Assembly: GCA_041401985.1 (NCBI GenBank) | Contig: JAWKTE010000007.1 | Location: forward strand, 124,001 to 188,000 | From: JACKHA01 sp041401985 | GTDB lineage: Bacteria > Planctomycetota > Phycisphaerae > Phycisphaerales > UBA1924 | Direction: 5' to 3' | Length of the DNA stretch: 64,000 nucleotides | Part shown: positions 34,802-43,331 of the stretch, piece after piece | Position numbering within the stretch: the first letter of the stretch is position 1 | Layout of the letters: each line of letters starts with the position of its first letter | Translations under genes and position numbers: made by a program | Notes under the pieces: model-generated | Database searches by the model: none | What the model saw: the letters and a program-made list of their open reading frames with translations, nothing else | What the model was told of the DNA's origin: nothing

Positions 34802-36991
34802 TCAGAAGCCGGGGTTCATCCAGTCGGGCAGATCGAAGGCCTCGAACGCGCCGCGGTTCTGCTCCTGGGCGAGCATGTCGGAGAACTCCCAGGAGTAGAC
34901 GACCTCGACGTGCCCGTCGAAGAACGCGACGGCGACCTTCTCCTGGCTGTTGATGACCATGGCGCGATCGATGGCGGCCAGGGTCGTCGACGGGAACTCG
35001 ACGCGGCCCATGCGGGAGCCGCCCAGGTCGGACCGGATGGCGAAGTCGGGCGAGCCGTCGTAGCACGGGCCGAAGGGCGACGAGAGCATCATGTGGTCGA
35101 GGTACTCGGCCAGGTCATCGATGTCCTCGGGGATGCGGTCGCGGTTGTCGTTGGCGTACATGTGCATGGCCGTGGCCACCTGGCGGAGATTCGAGGCGGC
35201 CTGGGCCTGCTGGGCGGACTCGCGGGCCTTCTCGACGGCGGGGAGCACGGCGCCCGCGGCGACGGCGGCGGCGACCGGGGCGATCAGCGTCGACGGGGTG
35301 CCGGCGACGTTGGCCAGCAGCGAGCCGTCGAACGTGCCGTGGATGCGGATGTTGTCGCCGTCCCATCGGGCGATGGTCATGGAGGGCTGGATGCCCTGCA
35401 TGAACTCGTTGTAGGCGGGCATGACGATGGCGGGCTCGGCACCGTCCTGGGTGCGGACGGCGTTGGAGAGGCCCGCGGCCAGCAGGCTCATGATGCCGTA
35501 GCCCTGGGCGGCGAAGCGGGGCGTGTCGTTGTAGTTGATCGAGAGGATCCCGTCGGCGTTGCGACCGGCGGCGGCGGCGAAGGCCGGGGCGTTCGCGAAG
35601 GATCGGTCGCGCCCCGCGCTCTGGGACATGGCCTCGAGCAGCGAGCGGGGCGAGAGGGCGGCCATGAGGCGGTTGTCGTGGATGGTCCAGGAGACCTCGG
35701 CGGGGATGGGCAGGCCGGGGAAGGTAAGCGTGTAGTAGTCGTGCCCGCCGGCGGAGTTCTCGCGGATCTCGACGCCGCCGGGGACGTTCTCGCCCTCCAT
35801 GGCCTGGGCGATGAAGGCGTTGGCGTGCTCGACGAGGCGCTCGTGGGCGCGGGCGAAGCGCCCGGCGTCCTTGAGTTCCATGACCATGACGGTCGAGAGG
35901 ATGCCGCCGCCGCCGGTGGCGTCGGACTGGTAAACGGCGAAGCGGTTGCCGATCTGGTCGACGAGGTCGCCCATGAGATCGACGCCGAACTGGTCCTCGA
36001 ACTGGGCCAGGGCGTCCTGGACCTCGGGGACTTCGACGATCTGGTCGAGCTGGGCCATGCTGAAGACGCCGGCGGAGACGTAGGTGGCGTCCTGGGGGAT
36101 CAGGGAAAGGAAGTCGCGGTCGAGTGTTGTGTTCTCGGGGATGCCCAGGGCCTGGATGTTGGCGCGGGCGCCGTGGACGGTGCCGGTGAGCACGCCGCCG
36201 CGATCGTTGTGCCCGGCGGCCATGTCGATGACCAGGGCGTTGGGCCCGAGGATGCCGGACTGGGCGAGCATCTGCTCGATCTGGTCGGGGTCGGGGGACT
36301 GGGCGACGGCCATCTGGATGAGCGGCTGGGCGTTGCGGAAGTTCAGGTGCATGCCGAAGAGCGGGGTGGTGCCGGCGGGCAGGCCCCAGTCGATGTTGCG
36401 TTCGGGGAGGTTGCCGTAGGAGAGGGTCATCTGGCCGTCGTCGTTGCGGAGGGCGACGGGGCCGGCGGGGGTGTCGAACTGGCGAGCGCCGCCGGCCATG
36501 CGGGACTCGACGCCGGCGTCGCGGAGCATGGAGGTGAGGGAACGCTCGACGGCGCGGGCGTTCTCCGGGCGGGCGGCGATGCGGACGGCCAGGGGCGGGG
36601 CGCCGTCCTGCTCGGGCTCGACCATGGCGATGCGCATGGTGGTGGGGGCGGTGAGCAGGGCCCAGGCGGTGGAGACGACCTCCTCGGGTTCGGGCTGGTC
36701 GGGGCTCCGGAACGGAGTCTGGGATTCGATGAGTTCGATGAGGCGGTCGGGGATCATGTCGAAGGCGGCGCGGAAGCCGGCGTCCTTGGGGTGCCAGAGG
36801 GCGTTGTCGAGGCCGGCGGAGTAGAAGACGAGGATGTCGCCGGTGGCGGGCTGGGCTGCCGCGGCGGGCTTGGCGGGCTGGTTGGCGCGGGCTTCGGCCT
36901 GCGTGGCCGGCTGGGCCGACGCGCTCAGGCAGAGGCCCGAGGCCAGGGCGGTGACGGCGGCGATGCCGATCGGGCGTGGGGCGCGATGCAT
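34802..36991 (-). CDS. Secreted protein with prepilin/DUF1559-like C-terminal tail
   Basis: A 729-residue exported protein. The signal peptide is GIAAVTALASGLCLSASAQP. Most of the chain (residues 60-580) is an unknown alpha/beta region with two related-looking halves (TPLFGMHLNFRNAQPLIQMA; VSAGVFSMAQLDQIVEVPEV). Residues 605-660 read like the region after the N-terminal helix of planctomycete DUF1559 pseudopilins: AVEKARESAQQAQAASNLRQ and MHMYANDNRDRIPEDIDDL, with later VAVAFFDGHVEVV. Here that motif sits at the C-terminus rather than after a prepilin peptide. AGGAGGAG precedes ATG 36991. The role is unknown; similar fusions occur in Phycisphaerae. Confidence 0.75.
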   Translation of the reverse strand: MHRAPRPIGIAAVTALASGLCLSASAQPATQAEARANQPAKPAAAAQPATGDILVFYSAGLDNALWHPKDAGFRAAFDMIPDRLIELIESQTPFRSPDQPEPEEVVSTAWALLTAPTTMRIAMVEPEQDGAPPLAVRIAARPENARAVERSLTSMLRDAGVESRMAGGARQFDTPAGPVALRNDDGQMTLSYGNLPERNIDWGLPAGTTPLFGMHLNFRNAQPLIQMAVAQSPDPDQIEQMLAQSGILGPNALVIDMAAGHNDRGGVLTGTVHGARANIQALGIPENTTLDRDFLSLIPQDATYVSAGVFSMAQLDQIVEVPEVQDALAQFEDQFGVDLMGDLVDQIGNRFAVYQSDATGGGGILSTVMVMELKDAGRFARAHERLVEHANAFIAQAMEGENVPGGVEIRENSAGGHDYYTLTFPGLPIPAEVSWTIHDNRLMAALSPRSLLEAMSQSAGRDRSFANAPAFAAAAGRNADGILSINYNDTPRFAAQGYGIMSLLAAGLSNAVRTQDGAEPAIVMPAYNEFMQGIQPSMTIARWDGDNIRIHGTFDGSLLANVAGTPSTLIAPVAAAVAAGAVLPAVEKARESAQQAQAASNLRQVATAMHMYANDNRDRIPEDIDDLAEYLDHMMLSSPFGPCYDGSPDFAIRSDLGGSRMGRVEFPSTTLAAIDRAMVINSQEKVAVAFFDGHVEVVYSWEFSDMLAQEQNRGAFEAFDLPDWMNPGF

Positions 36992-37191
36992 GCGGACTCC
37001 TCCTGTTTTGGCCGACGCGGACGGGCGTCGGTGAGACTCGGCCAGATGGGGATGAGCACGCGTGCGGCCCGACCCCCCGGCGAACGGCTTCGGGTGATTC
37101 TTCGACATACGACGCCCGAGAATCCACTTTGTTCGGGGTTTGGGCTTTGTCGTGCGTTCGGGCCCGCGGAAAGGGCGGCTCGCGGCCCCGA

Positions 37192-37197
37192 TAGAGT
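37192..37197 (+). promoter_or_regulatory. -10-like TAGAGT 6 nt before ATG (possible leaderless start)
   Basis: TAGAGT (TANNNT), six bases, then the ATG of arfB at 37,204; no Shine-Dalgarno. Confidence 0.45.
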
Positions 37198-37203
37198 CTG
37201 GCG

Positions 37204-37644
37204 ATGGAACCCGAGGCGGGCCAAGGCGAGCATGGCGTCGAGATCGCGCCGGGGGTGCGCGTTTCGGAGGCGGCGCTGGCGTTCTCGTACTCGTCGGCGT
37301 CTGGGCCGGGGGGGCAGAACGTCAACAAGCGGGCGACGCGGGCGCAGTTGCGCGTGCGGCTTGAGGACATCCCGATCGCGGCGCGGGCGCGGGAGCGGCT
37401 GGCGCGGCTCGGGTCGCACCTGGTGGTGGACGGCGACTCGCTGCTGATCGCGTGCGATGAGCACAGGTCGCAGTCGCGGAACCGGGAGGGGTGCCTGGAG
37501 CGGCTGCGGGCGCTCGTGGTGGCGGCGAAGGTGCCGCCGAAGCCGCGGATCAGGACCAAGCCGTCGAAGGGGTCGATCGAGCGGCGGATCGAGGCGAAGA
37601 AGCGGAAGGGTGAGCGGAAGCGAATGCGGCGGGAGCCGGACTGA
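37204..37644 (+). CDS. arfB: Peptidyl-tRNA hydrolase ArfB (ribosome rescue)
   Basis: ArfB frees ribosomes stalled at the end of broken mRNAs by hydrolysing peptidyl-tRNA. The 146-residue protein has the release-factor-like GGQ loop SASGPGGQNVNKRATRAQLR, with GGQ at 36-38, and the family's basic C-terminal tail (IRTKPSKGSIERRIEAKKRK) that probes the empty mRNA channel. Length matches the family (about 140). A -10-like TAGAGT six bases before the ATG suggests leaderless expression. It precedes waaA by 112 bases on the same strand. Confidence 0.94.
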   Translation: MEPEAGQGEHGVEIAPGVRVSEAALAFSYSSASGPGGQNVNKRATRAQLRVRLEDIPIAARARERLARLGSHLVVDGDSLLIACDEHRSQSRNREGCLERLRALVVAAKVPPKPRIRTKPSKGSIERRIEAKKRKGERKRMRREPD

Positions 37645-37756
37645 GTGGTGCGGCTGTTTCGTCGAGCGGGCGGGCGCGGTTCTGGGCGGCTGGTGCGAGC
37701 GACGATGGCGGGATGCGTGGCGCGGTGCGGGCGGTTGGTCAACAATCCGCTTCCGC

Positions 37757-39235
37757 ATGAACCTTCGCGACCTGGTCTACATCCCGCTGGCGATTGCGAC
37801 GGCCCCGCTGTGGGCCCGCAAGGCGCGGTCGGGCTGGGGCGAGCGTTTCGGCAAGACGGCGCGGCTTCCCGATCCGCCGGCCGGGAAGCGGCGGATCCTC
37901 ATCCACGCGGTGTCGGTGGGGGAGGTGTCGGCGTTGCGCGGGCTGGTGCCGCGGTTGGCCCAGGAGGCGGAGGTCGTGCTGTCGGTCACGACCGACACGG
38001 GCACGGCTCGGGCCAAGGCCCTGTTTCCCGGCACGACGGTGGTGCGGTACCCGCTGGATTTCTCGTGGTCGGTGCGGCGGTTTCTGGAGGCCGTGCGCCC
38101 GGATGCGGTGGCGCTGGTTGAGTTGGAACTGTGGCCGAACTTTGTTGATGCGTGCCGGGCGCGGGGCGTGCCTGTGTGCGTCATCAACGGGCGGTTGAGC
38201 GAGCGGTCGTTCAAGGGGTATCGGCGGTTGCGCGGGGCGCTGAAGGCGACGTTCGGGTCGCTCGAGTTCGCGGCGGTGCAGGACGAGGCGTACGCCGCGA
38301 GGGTCGAGGCGATGGGCGTCGATCCGCTGCGGTGCCTGGTGACTGGGTCGATGAAGTGGGATTCGGTGGTGGCGGTCGAACAGGGCCGAGTGCGTGGGCA
38401 AGCATCGGATCGGGGCGAGGGTGGATCGGAGCGCGAAGCCGCGGATCGTGCGGGCGATGCGGCCTCTCCCGACGGGGCCCTGGCGGAAGATATCGCGTCG
38501 TCGCTGGGGATCGACCAATCGCGCCCGCTGATCGTCGCCGGCTCGACAGGGCCAGGCGAGGAAGCGCTCTTGGACACGGCGTGCCGGCGGGCGTTCCCGG
38601 CAGGGGTGCAACTGCTGTGTGCGCCGCGGAAGCCGGAGCGATTCGATGAGGCGGCGGCGGCGCTGGGCGGGTGCGTGCGGCGGTCGGCGGTCAAGCAGAG
38701 CGCGACCGGCGGCGGGCCCAAGAAGTCGAGCAGCGACGGGCACGCGCGGTTCCTGCTGGACACGATCGGCGAACTGCGGGCGGCGTACACGCTGGCGGAT
38801 GTGGTGGTGATGGGGCGGTCGTTCGGGCGGCTGTTTGGCTCGGACCCGATCGAGCCGGCGTCGCTGGGCAAGGCGACGGTCATCGGGCCGCGGGTGGGCG
38901 ACTTTGAGTCGGTCGTGCGGGCGCTGGAATCGGCGGGCGGCCTGGTCCGCGCGACGCCGGATGACCTGCACGAGGTGCTCAGGCGCCTCATCGACCAGCC
39001 CGGCGAGCGCGAGCGGCTCGCGCTGAACGCGCTGCGGTGCATCGAGGCCCAGCGTGGCGCGACGGCGCGGCACGCGGCGTTGCTGCTCGGCTTGCTGGAT
39101 GGGCGTTCGCGTGTGGATGCAGATGCTGCCACGCCCGGTGCGAGCGGTGCGCGGGCAACCGGCGCCGCGTGCGAGCCGGGGCGTCCCCGCCCCGGTTTCG
39201 AAGCGCCCGCCCCGACACACGGGCATCGTCCGTAG
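37757..39235 (+). CDS. waaA: 3-deoxy-D-manno-octulosonic acid (Kdo) transferase WaaA
   Basis: WaaA moves Kdo from CMP-Kdo to lipid IVA in the inner membrane. This 492-residue GT-B enzyme starts with MNLRDLVYIPLAIATAPLWA, an N-terminal membrane anchor, then LIHAVSVGEVSAL, the catalytic region with the acceptor-binding Glu, and VELELWPNFVDACRARGVP, VINGRLSERSFKGYRRL, IVAGSTGPGEE and VVMGRSF, all WaaA signatures. The last 40 residues, after RHAALLLGLL, are non-conserved; the DNA at 39,171-39,197 is half of a palindromic repeat. mnmE starts nine bases after the stop. Confidence 0.93.
   Translation: MNLRDLVYIPLAIATAPLWARKARSGWGERFGKTARLPDPPAGKRRILIHAVSVGEVSALRGLVPRLAQEAEVVLSVTTDTGTARAKALFPGTTVVRYPLDFSWSVRRFLEAVRPDAVALVELELWPNFVDACRARGVPVCVINGRLSERSFKGYRRLRGALKATFGSLEFAAVQDEAYAARVEAMGVDPLRCLVTGSMKWDSVVAVEQGRVRGQASDRGEGGSEREAADRAGDAASPDGALAEDIASSLGIDQSRPLIVAGSTGPGEEALLDTACRRAFPAGVQLLCAPRKPERFDEAAAALGGCVRRSAVKQSATGGGPKKSSSDGHARFLLDTIGELRAAYTLADVVVMGRSFGRLFGSDPIEPASLGKATVIGPRVGDFESVVRALESAGGLVRATPDDLHEVLRRLIDQPGERERLALNALRCIEAQRGATARHAALLLGLLDGRSRVDADAATPGASGARATGAACEPGRPRPGFEAPAPTHGHRP
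39171..39197 (+). repeat. Half palindrome inside the waaA 3' end
   Basis: 27 bases starting gcgagccggggcgtcc are identical to 58,663-58,689, the left arm (plus two bases) of the perfect inverted repeat after kdsA. Here it is translated as CEPGRPRPG near the WaaA C-terminus. Confidence 0.75.
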
Positions 39236-39238
39236 CAT
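39233..39238 (+). promoter_or_regulatory. -10-like TAGCAT 6 nt before mnmE ATG
   Basis: TAGCAT starts on the waaA stop codon TAG and is followed by six bases and the mnmE ATG. It could give mnmE its own leaderless transcript, or be a chance match. Confidence 0.3.
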
Positions 39239-39244
39239 CCTCCG

Positions 39245-40681
39245 ATGCGGATCGGTGACACCATCGTGGCCCGCTCGTCGCCGCCGGGTCGGTCGGCGCG
39301 GGCGCTGGTGCGCGTGTCGGGTCCGGGGGCGCACGCGGCGATTGCTCGTCTGATCGAGGCCGACGCCGACGACCCGTTCGAACGCCCGACGACCAGGGGG
39401 GATCACGCTCCCGGCGCACACCCGGCACGCCTGCGTCTGTGGCGCGGGTCGAGCGCCGCCACGCTGCCCGTGCTCATCACGCGCTTCACCGCTCCGCGCT
39501 CGGCGACGGGCGAGGACGTTGCCGAGGTCCTGCTTCCGGGCAACCCGGCGCTCGTCGAGCGATTGCTCGACGCGATCATCTCGATCGACCCCGAGGCGAT
39601 CCGGCGTGCCGAGCCCGGCGAGTTCACGGCTCGGGCGTTCCTGGGGGGGCGGCTCGATCTGGTGCAGGCCGAGGGCGTGGCCCGACTGATCGCGGCCCGA
39701 TCGGGCGCGGACCTGGAAGCCGCGGCGAGGCTGGCCTCGGGCGAGGCCGGAGCGCGAATCGCGCGCTGGAGCGACGAACTGGGCACACTGGCGGCCCTGA
39801 CCGAGGCCGGGATCGACTTCACGGATCAGGAGGACGTGGTTCCGATCGCGCCGGGCGACCTGGCGGCGCGTCTCGTCGATCTGCTCGGAGCGATCGAATC
39901 CCTGGTCGAGGGCGCGGCCCCGCGCGAGCACCGCGAGCAGATGCGGCGGCTCGTACTCGTCGGCCCGCCGAACGCGGGCAAGAGCACGCTGTTCAACGCG
40001 CTGCTGGGGCGTGAGCGGGCGGTGGTGTCGGACGTGCCCGGCTCGACGCGGGATGTGATCGCCGAGACGCTGGACCTGTCGCGGGATGTGCCCGGGGCGG
40101 GTGCGGTTGAGTTGTGCGATATGGCGGGGCTCGATGGGGCGTTCTCGCGAGCATTGGGCGCGGGGTCGGATGGGCGATCGGACGCGACTTCATCGGCTGT
40201 CGCGCAAGCGGCGGCCCGTGTGGCGATTGCGGGGGCCGATGCGCTTGTGCTGTGCGATCCGGCGGGTGGTTTCGAGGCACTCGCGTCGATGCTGCCGCGC
40301 GAGGCCAGCCGCACGCAGCGTCTGCATGTGCGGACGAAGGCGGACCTGGTGCTTGACCGCGGGTCCGGCGTCGAGTCGCTCGGCGTGTGCGCGCTGGACG
40401 GGTGGCACGTCGGCGCGCTGCGACGGGCGATCGCGGACCTGGCGTGCGGAGCGTCGGCGTCGGACGTGCTGCCGCGGCATCGGGCGGCGCTGGCGGAAGC
40501 GACAGTGGCGATTCGAGATGCGCTGGGCGTGATCGACCCGGACGCCCGTTCGCTGGCCTCCCCGGACCTCGTGGCTTCGGCGCTGCGGCGGGCGCTCGAC
40601 GCGATCGGGGGGATCAGCGGTCGCACGACGCCGGACGACATCCTCGGACGGGTCTTCGCGGCGTTCTGCGTGGGGAAGTAG
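39245..40681 (+). CDS. mnmE: tRNA modification GTPase MnmE
   Basis: MnmE works with MnmG to modify U34 of tRNAs read at NNA/NNG codons. The 478-residue protein has the folate-binding N-terminal domain (GDTIVARSSPPGRSARALVR, PGEFTARAFLGGRLDLVQAE), a helical domain, and an inserted G domain: G1 GPPNAGKSTLFNALLG at 240-255, SDVPGSTRDVIAE, and G3 written CDMAGLDGA rather than DTAGLRE. The G4 motif is TKADL. The C-terminus is FCVGK, keeping the Cys of the CxGK motif. G3 and G4 are unusual for the family. It begins nine bases after waaA. Confidence 0.93.
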   Translation: MRIGDTIVARSSPPGRSARALVRVSGPGAHAAIARLIEADADDPFERPTTRGDHAPGAHPARLRLWRGSSAATLPVLITRFTAPRSATGEDVAEVLLPGNPALVERLLDAIISIDPEAIRRAEPGEFTARAFLGGRLDLVQAEGVARLIAARSGADLEAAARLASGEAGARIARWSDELGTLAALTEAGIDFTDQEDVVPIAPGDLAARLVDLLGAIESLVEGAAPREHREQMRRLVLVGPPNAGKSTLFNALLGRERAVVSDVPGSTRDVIAETLDLSRDVPGAGAVELCDMAGLDGAFSRALGAGSDGRSDATSSAVAQAAARVAIAGADALVLCDPAGGFEALASMLPREASRTQRLHVRTKADLVLDRGSGVESLGVCALDGWHVGALRRAIADLACGASASDVLPRHRAALAEATVAIRDALGVIDPDARSLASPDLVASALRRALDAIGGISGRTTPDDILGRVFAAFCVGK

Positions 40682-40707
40682 CGGACCGTGGCGGATCGAA
40701 CAAGATT

Positions 40708-40809
40708 CTCACCACGGAGGCACGGAGGGCACCGAGGGAGGCATCAATCCTGTTGCGATTCCATGCCCCAAGCCCGGCCGCCTGCTCCGTGTCTCCGTGC
40801 CGCCGTGGT
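40708..40809. repeat. Palindromic dispersed repeat between convergent mnmE and abgT-like genes
   Basis: Outer arms accacggaggcacggag (40,711-40,727) and ctccgtgccgccgtggt (40,793-40,809) pair at 16 of 17 positions around a 65-nt middle. The left 34 nt recur with transitions only at 2149-2182. It fills most of the 161-bp gap and may end transcription from both sides. Confidence 0.7.
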
Positions 40810-40842
40810 TGACTCCGGCTGGAGTGGCGTGAACCCCCTGCC

Positions 40843-42519
40843 TCACGCACCGGGCGTGTAGTGCGTTGGCGAGCGCGGCCCGACCGGCAGGCCAAGCACG
40901 AACACCCACAGGTAGAACAGCGCCATCCAGCCGATCAGGAAGGCGATCGAGTACGGCAGCATCGTGCTGACCAGCGTGCCGATGCCCAGGTTGCGCTGGT
41001 AGCGGGCCGCGACCGCGAGGATCAGACCGAAGTACGACATCATCGGCGTGATGATGTTGGTCGTGCTGTCGCCGATGCGGTAGGCGGCCTGGATCACCTC
41101 CGGGCTGTAGCCGACCTGCATGAGCATGGGCACAAAGATGGGGGCGGTGACGGCCCACTGCGCGCTGGCCGAGCCGAGCAGCAGGTTGACCAGGCAGCAC
41201 ATCAGGATGAACGGGACGAACACGATCGGCCCGTCCATCTTCATGGCGATCAAGGCGTCGGCCCCGAGCACGGCCAGGATCTGGCCCAGGCCGCTGTGGT
41301 CGAAGCAGGCCACGAACTGGGCCGCGAAGAACACGAGCACGATGTAGAGGCCCATGGTGCGCATGGCCTCGGCCATGGCGTTGATGACGGCCTTCTCGCC
41401 GCGCATGGTGCCGACGATCGCGCCGTAGACCACGCCGGGGATGCCGAAGAAGATGAAGATGATCGGCACGACGCTGCGGAGCATGGGGCGGAGGGCGTCG
41501 ACGCCGGTCAGGTCCGGGTTCGGATCGCGGAGGAGGCCGAAGCCGGGCAGCCAGTCCATCCACGCGAGCCAGCGGGGACCGGCGGAAAGCACGAGTGCGA
41601 CGACCAGCAGCGCGATGCAGGCCGCGACGACGAGGAGGCCGCGCTTCTCGATCGGTGTGACGGCCCCGAGGGATGGCGAGGACTCCACGCCCTCCTCGGC
41701 GTCCTCCGGGTTGTACACGCCGAGGCGCGGCTCGACGATCTTCGCGGTGATGAACCAGCCGATGGCGGTGATGAGGAAGACCGACGCGGCCATGAAGAAC
41801 CAGTTGCACGCGGGGTTGACCTCGTACTCGGGGGCGAGCATGCGGGCCGCCTCCTGCGTGATGCCCGCCAGCAGCGGATCGACCGTGCCCAGCACGAGGT
41901 TCGCGCTGTAGCCGCCCGAGACGCCCGCGAACGACGCCGCCAGCCCGGCCAGCGGGTGACGCCCCAGCGAGTGGAAGATCGACATCGCCAGGGGGATGAG
42001 CACGACGTAGCCCATCTCGCTGGCGGTGTTGCTCAGGACGCCCGCGAAGACGACCACGACGGTGACGAGCTGCTTCGGGGCGGCCAGGACCAGGGCGCGG
42101 ACCGCCGCGGACAGCAGGCCGGACTTCTCGGCGATGCCGACGCCCAGGAGCGCGACGAGCACGGTGCCGAGCGGGACGAAGCCGGTGAAGTTGCGGACGA
42201 GATTCTGGAAGAGCCAGCGGATGCCGTCGCCGGAGAGCAGGGAGGTGACCTCGAACGTTGCTTCGGGAGCGGCCCCCGGGCGGGGGTCGGCGACGGAGAG
42301 CCCGGCGGCCGCGGCGATGGCGCTGATGACCATGATCAGGACGGTCAGCAGCGCGAAGAGGGTGACGGGGTGGGGCAGGAGGTTGCCGAGGCGTTCGATG
42401 ACTGCGAGGAAGAGGGCGACCGGGCCGCGCCGTGCGGGCTGGCTCCCGGCCCGCGGGCCGGAGGGCTTGTCGCGGTTCGCGGCGGAATCGGGCGTGTTCG
42501 GGCTGTCGGGCGTGGGCAT
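40843..42519 (-). CDS. AbgT family transporter
   Basis: A 558-residue inner-membrane protein with about twelve helices. The family was defined on E. coli AbgT (p-aminobenzoyl-glutamate uptake); homologs such as MtrF act as antimetabolite efflux pumps. Family features: ERLGNLLPHPVTLFALLTVL near the start, LLGVGIAEKSGLLSAAVRAL, GVLSNTASEMGYVVLIPLA and SFAGVSGGYSANLVLGTVDP, and in the second half GDSTTNIITPMMSYFGLIL, the paired re-entrant loops that hold substrate and sodium. The N-terminal 35 residues are polar. The minus-strand leader contains a 10-bp hairpin. Confidence 0.92.
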   Translation of the reverse strand: MPTPDSPNTPDSAANRDKPSGPRAGSQPARRGPVALFLAVIERLGNLLPHPVTLFALLTVLIMVISAIAAAAGLSVADPRPGAAPEATFEVTSLLSGDGIRWLFQNLVRNFTGFVPLGTVLVALLGVGIAEKSGLLSAAVRALVLAAPKQLVTVVVVFAGVLSNTASEMGYVVLIPLAMSIFHSLGRHPLAGLAASFAGVSGGYSANLVLGTVDPLLAGITQEAARMLAPEYEVNPACNWFFMAASVFLITAIGWFITAKIVEPRLGVYNPEDAEEGVESSPSLGAVTPIEKRGLLVVAACIALLVVALVLSAGPRWLAWMDWLPGFGLLRDPNPDLTGVDALRPMLRSVVPIIFIFFGIPGVVYGAIVGTMRGEKAVINAMAEAMRTMGLYIVLVFFAAQFVACFDHSGLGQILAVLGADALIAMKMDGPIVFVPFILMCCLVNLLLGSASAQWAVTAPIFVPMLMQVGYSPEVIQAAYRIGDSTTNIITPMMSYFGLILAVAARYQRNLGIGTLVSTMLPYSIAFLIGWMALFYLWVFVLGLPVGPRSPTHYTPGA

Positions 42520-42526
42520 CCGCGTG

Positions 42527-42551
42527 TCTCCGGCTCGTCGTGAGCCGGAGA
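42527..42551. terminator. Hairpin between PEP-CTERM-like and AbgT genes
   Basis: A perfect 10-bp stem, tctccggctc / gagccggaga, with a GTCGT loop, lies on the minus strand after the PEP-CTERM-like stop and eight bases before the AbgT start. It could end the upstream transcript or mask the AbgT start. Confidence 0.4.
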
Positions 42552-42591
42552 GCCTACTCGATGTGCCGACGCGGCATCAATCGCGCGTCGT

Positions 42592-43218
42592 TCAGCGCCG
42601 GCGACGCCGCACCATGACGCCCGCGGCTCCGAGCACACCGAGCGCGCCCGGCGCGGGCACCGTGCGGGTGTACACGCGGACCTGGTCGAAGTCGAGCACG
42701 GGCGAGACGGTGTCGAGGGTGTAGGTCAGCGTGCTCCCGTTGATGCTCAGGACGGAGTTGAGGAAGGGCAGGCTGAGCATGCCGCGGTCGATGACGCCGG
42801 TGGGGTAGATCGTGCCCAGTGCGCCGACGGCGGGGTCGGAGATGTCCAGGAACGTGTCGGTGAACGCGACGCCGACGATCTGCCCGCTGAACGTGACGGT
42901 GCCGCTGGCCTGGCCCATGTGGTCGAAGTGCATGAAGTGGGCGTCGAGCAGGCCGGTGATGGCGCCTGGCGTCGGGGTCGTGGAGACGGAGGGGTTGACG
43001 GTCATGTCGACGGGCAGGCCAAGGGTGACGGGCACGCTCTGCTGCTCGTCCCACACGAAGACCTTGCCGCCGGTGGGCAGAAAGCCCGGGAAGCAGTTGG
43101 CCGGCGGGCTGATCTGCTGCGTCGCGCCGGTGCCGCCGGTGATAGCCGCCGAGGCCGTGCCGCACGCCGCACCGACACACCCGAGAACCAGAACGATCGA
43201 CCGGGAGCAACCCTTCAT
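42592..43218 (-). CDS. Secreted protein with PEP-CTERM-like sorting tail
   Basis: A 208-residue exported protein. The signal peptide is RSIVLVLGCVGAACGTASAA. The mature region is beta-rich (VFSGQIVGVAFTDTFLDISD type) and reads like a coat or matrix domain. The tail is VPAPGALGVLGAAGVMVRRR: a Pro-Ala-Pro motif, a hydrophobic helix and a terminal Arg cluster, the layout of PEP-CTERM/exosortase targets and of its Phycisphaerae variants. AAAGG lies upstream of ATG 43218. The exosortase gene is not in the window. Confidence 0.8.
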   Translation of the reverse strand: MKGCSRSIVLVLGCVGAACGTASAAITGGTGATQQISPPANCFPGFLPTGGKVFVWDEQQSVPVTLGLPVDMTVNPSVSTTPTPGAITGLLDAHFMHFDHMGQASGTVTFSGQIVGVAFTDTFLDISDPAVGALGTIYPTGVIDRGMLSLPFLNSVLSINGSTLTYTLDTVSPVLDFDQVRVYTRTVPAPGALGVLGAAGVMVRRRRR

Positions 43219-43331
43219 GGAACGCGCCTTTCGTGGATATGCCCGGGGTGTGCTCGGGAGGCCATGCTCCCGCTGCAACCCCGTGCGGTCCAAGCGCCGT
43301 CTGGCGGCGTTGCTCACGCGATCTGGCTGGG

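Noticed and set aside
31914..37745. Long minus-strand frames of 1,050 and 876 residues
   Set aside because: Shadows of the dockerin protease and the secreted protein at 34,802; extreme Arg/Pro content.
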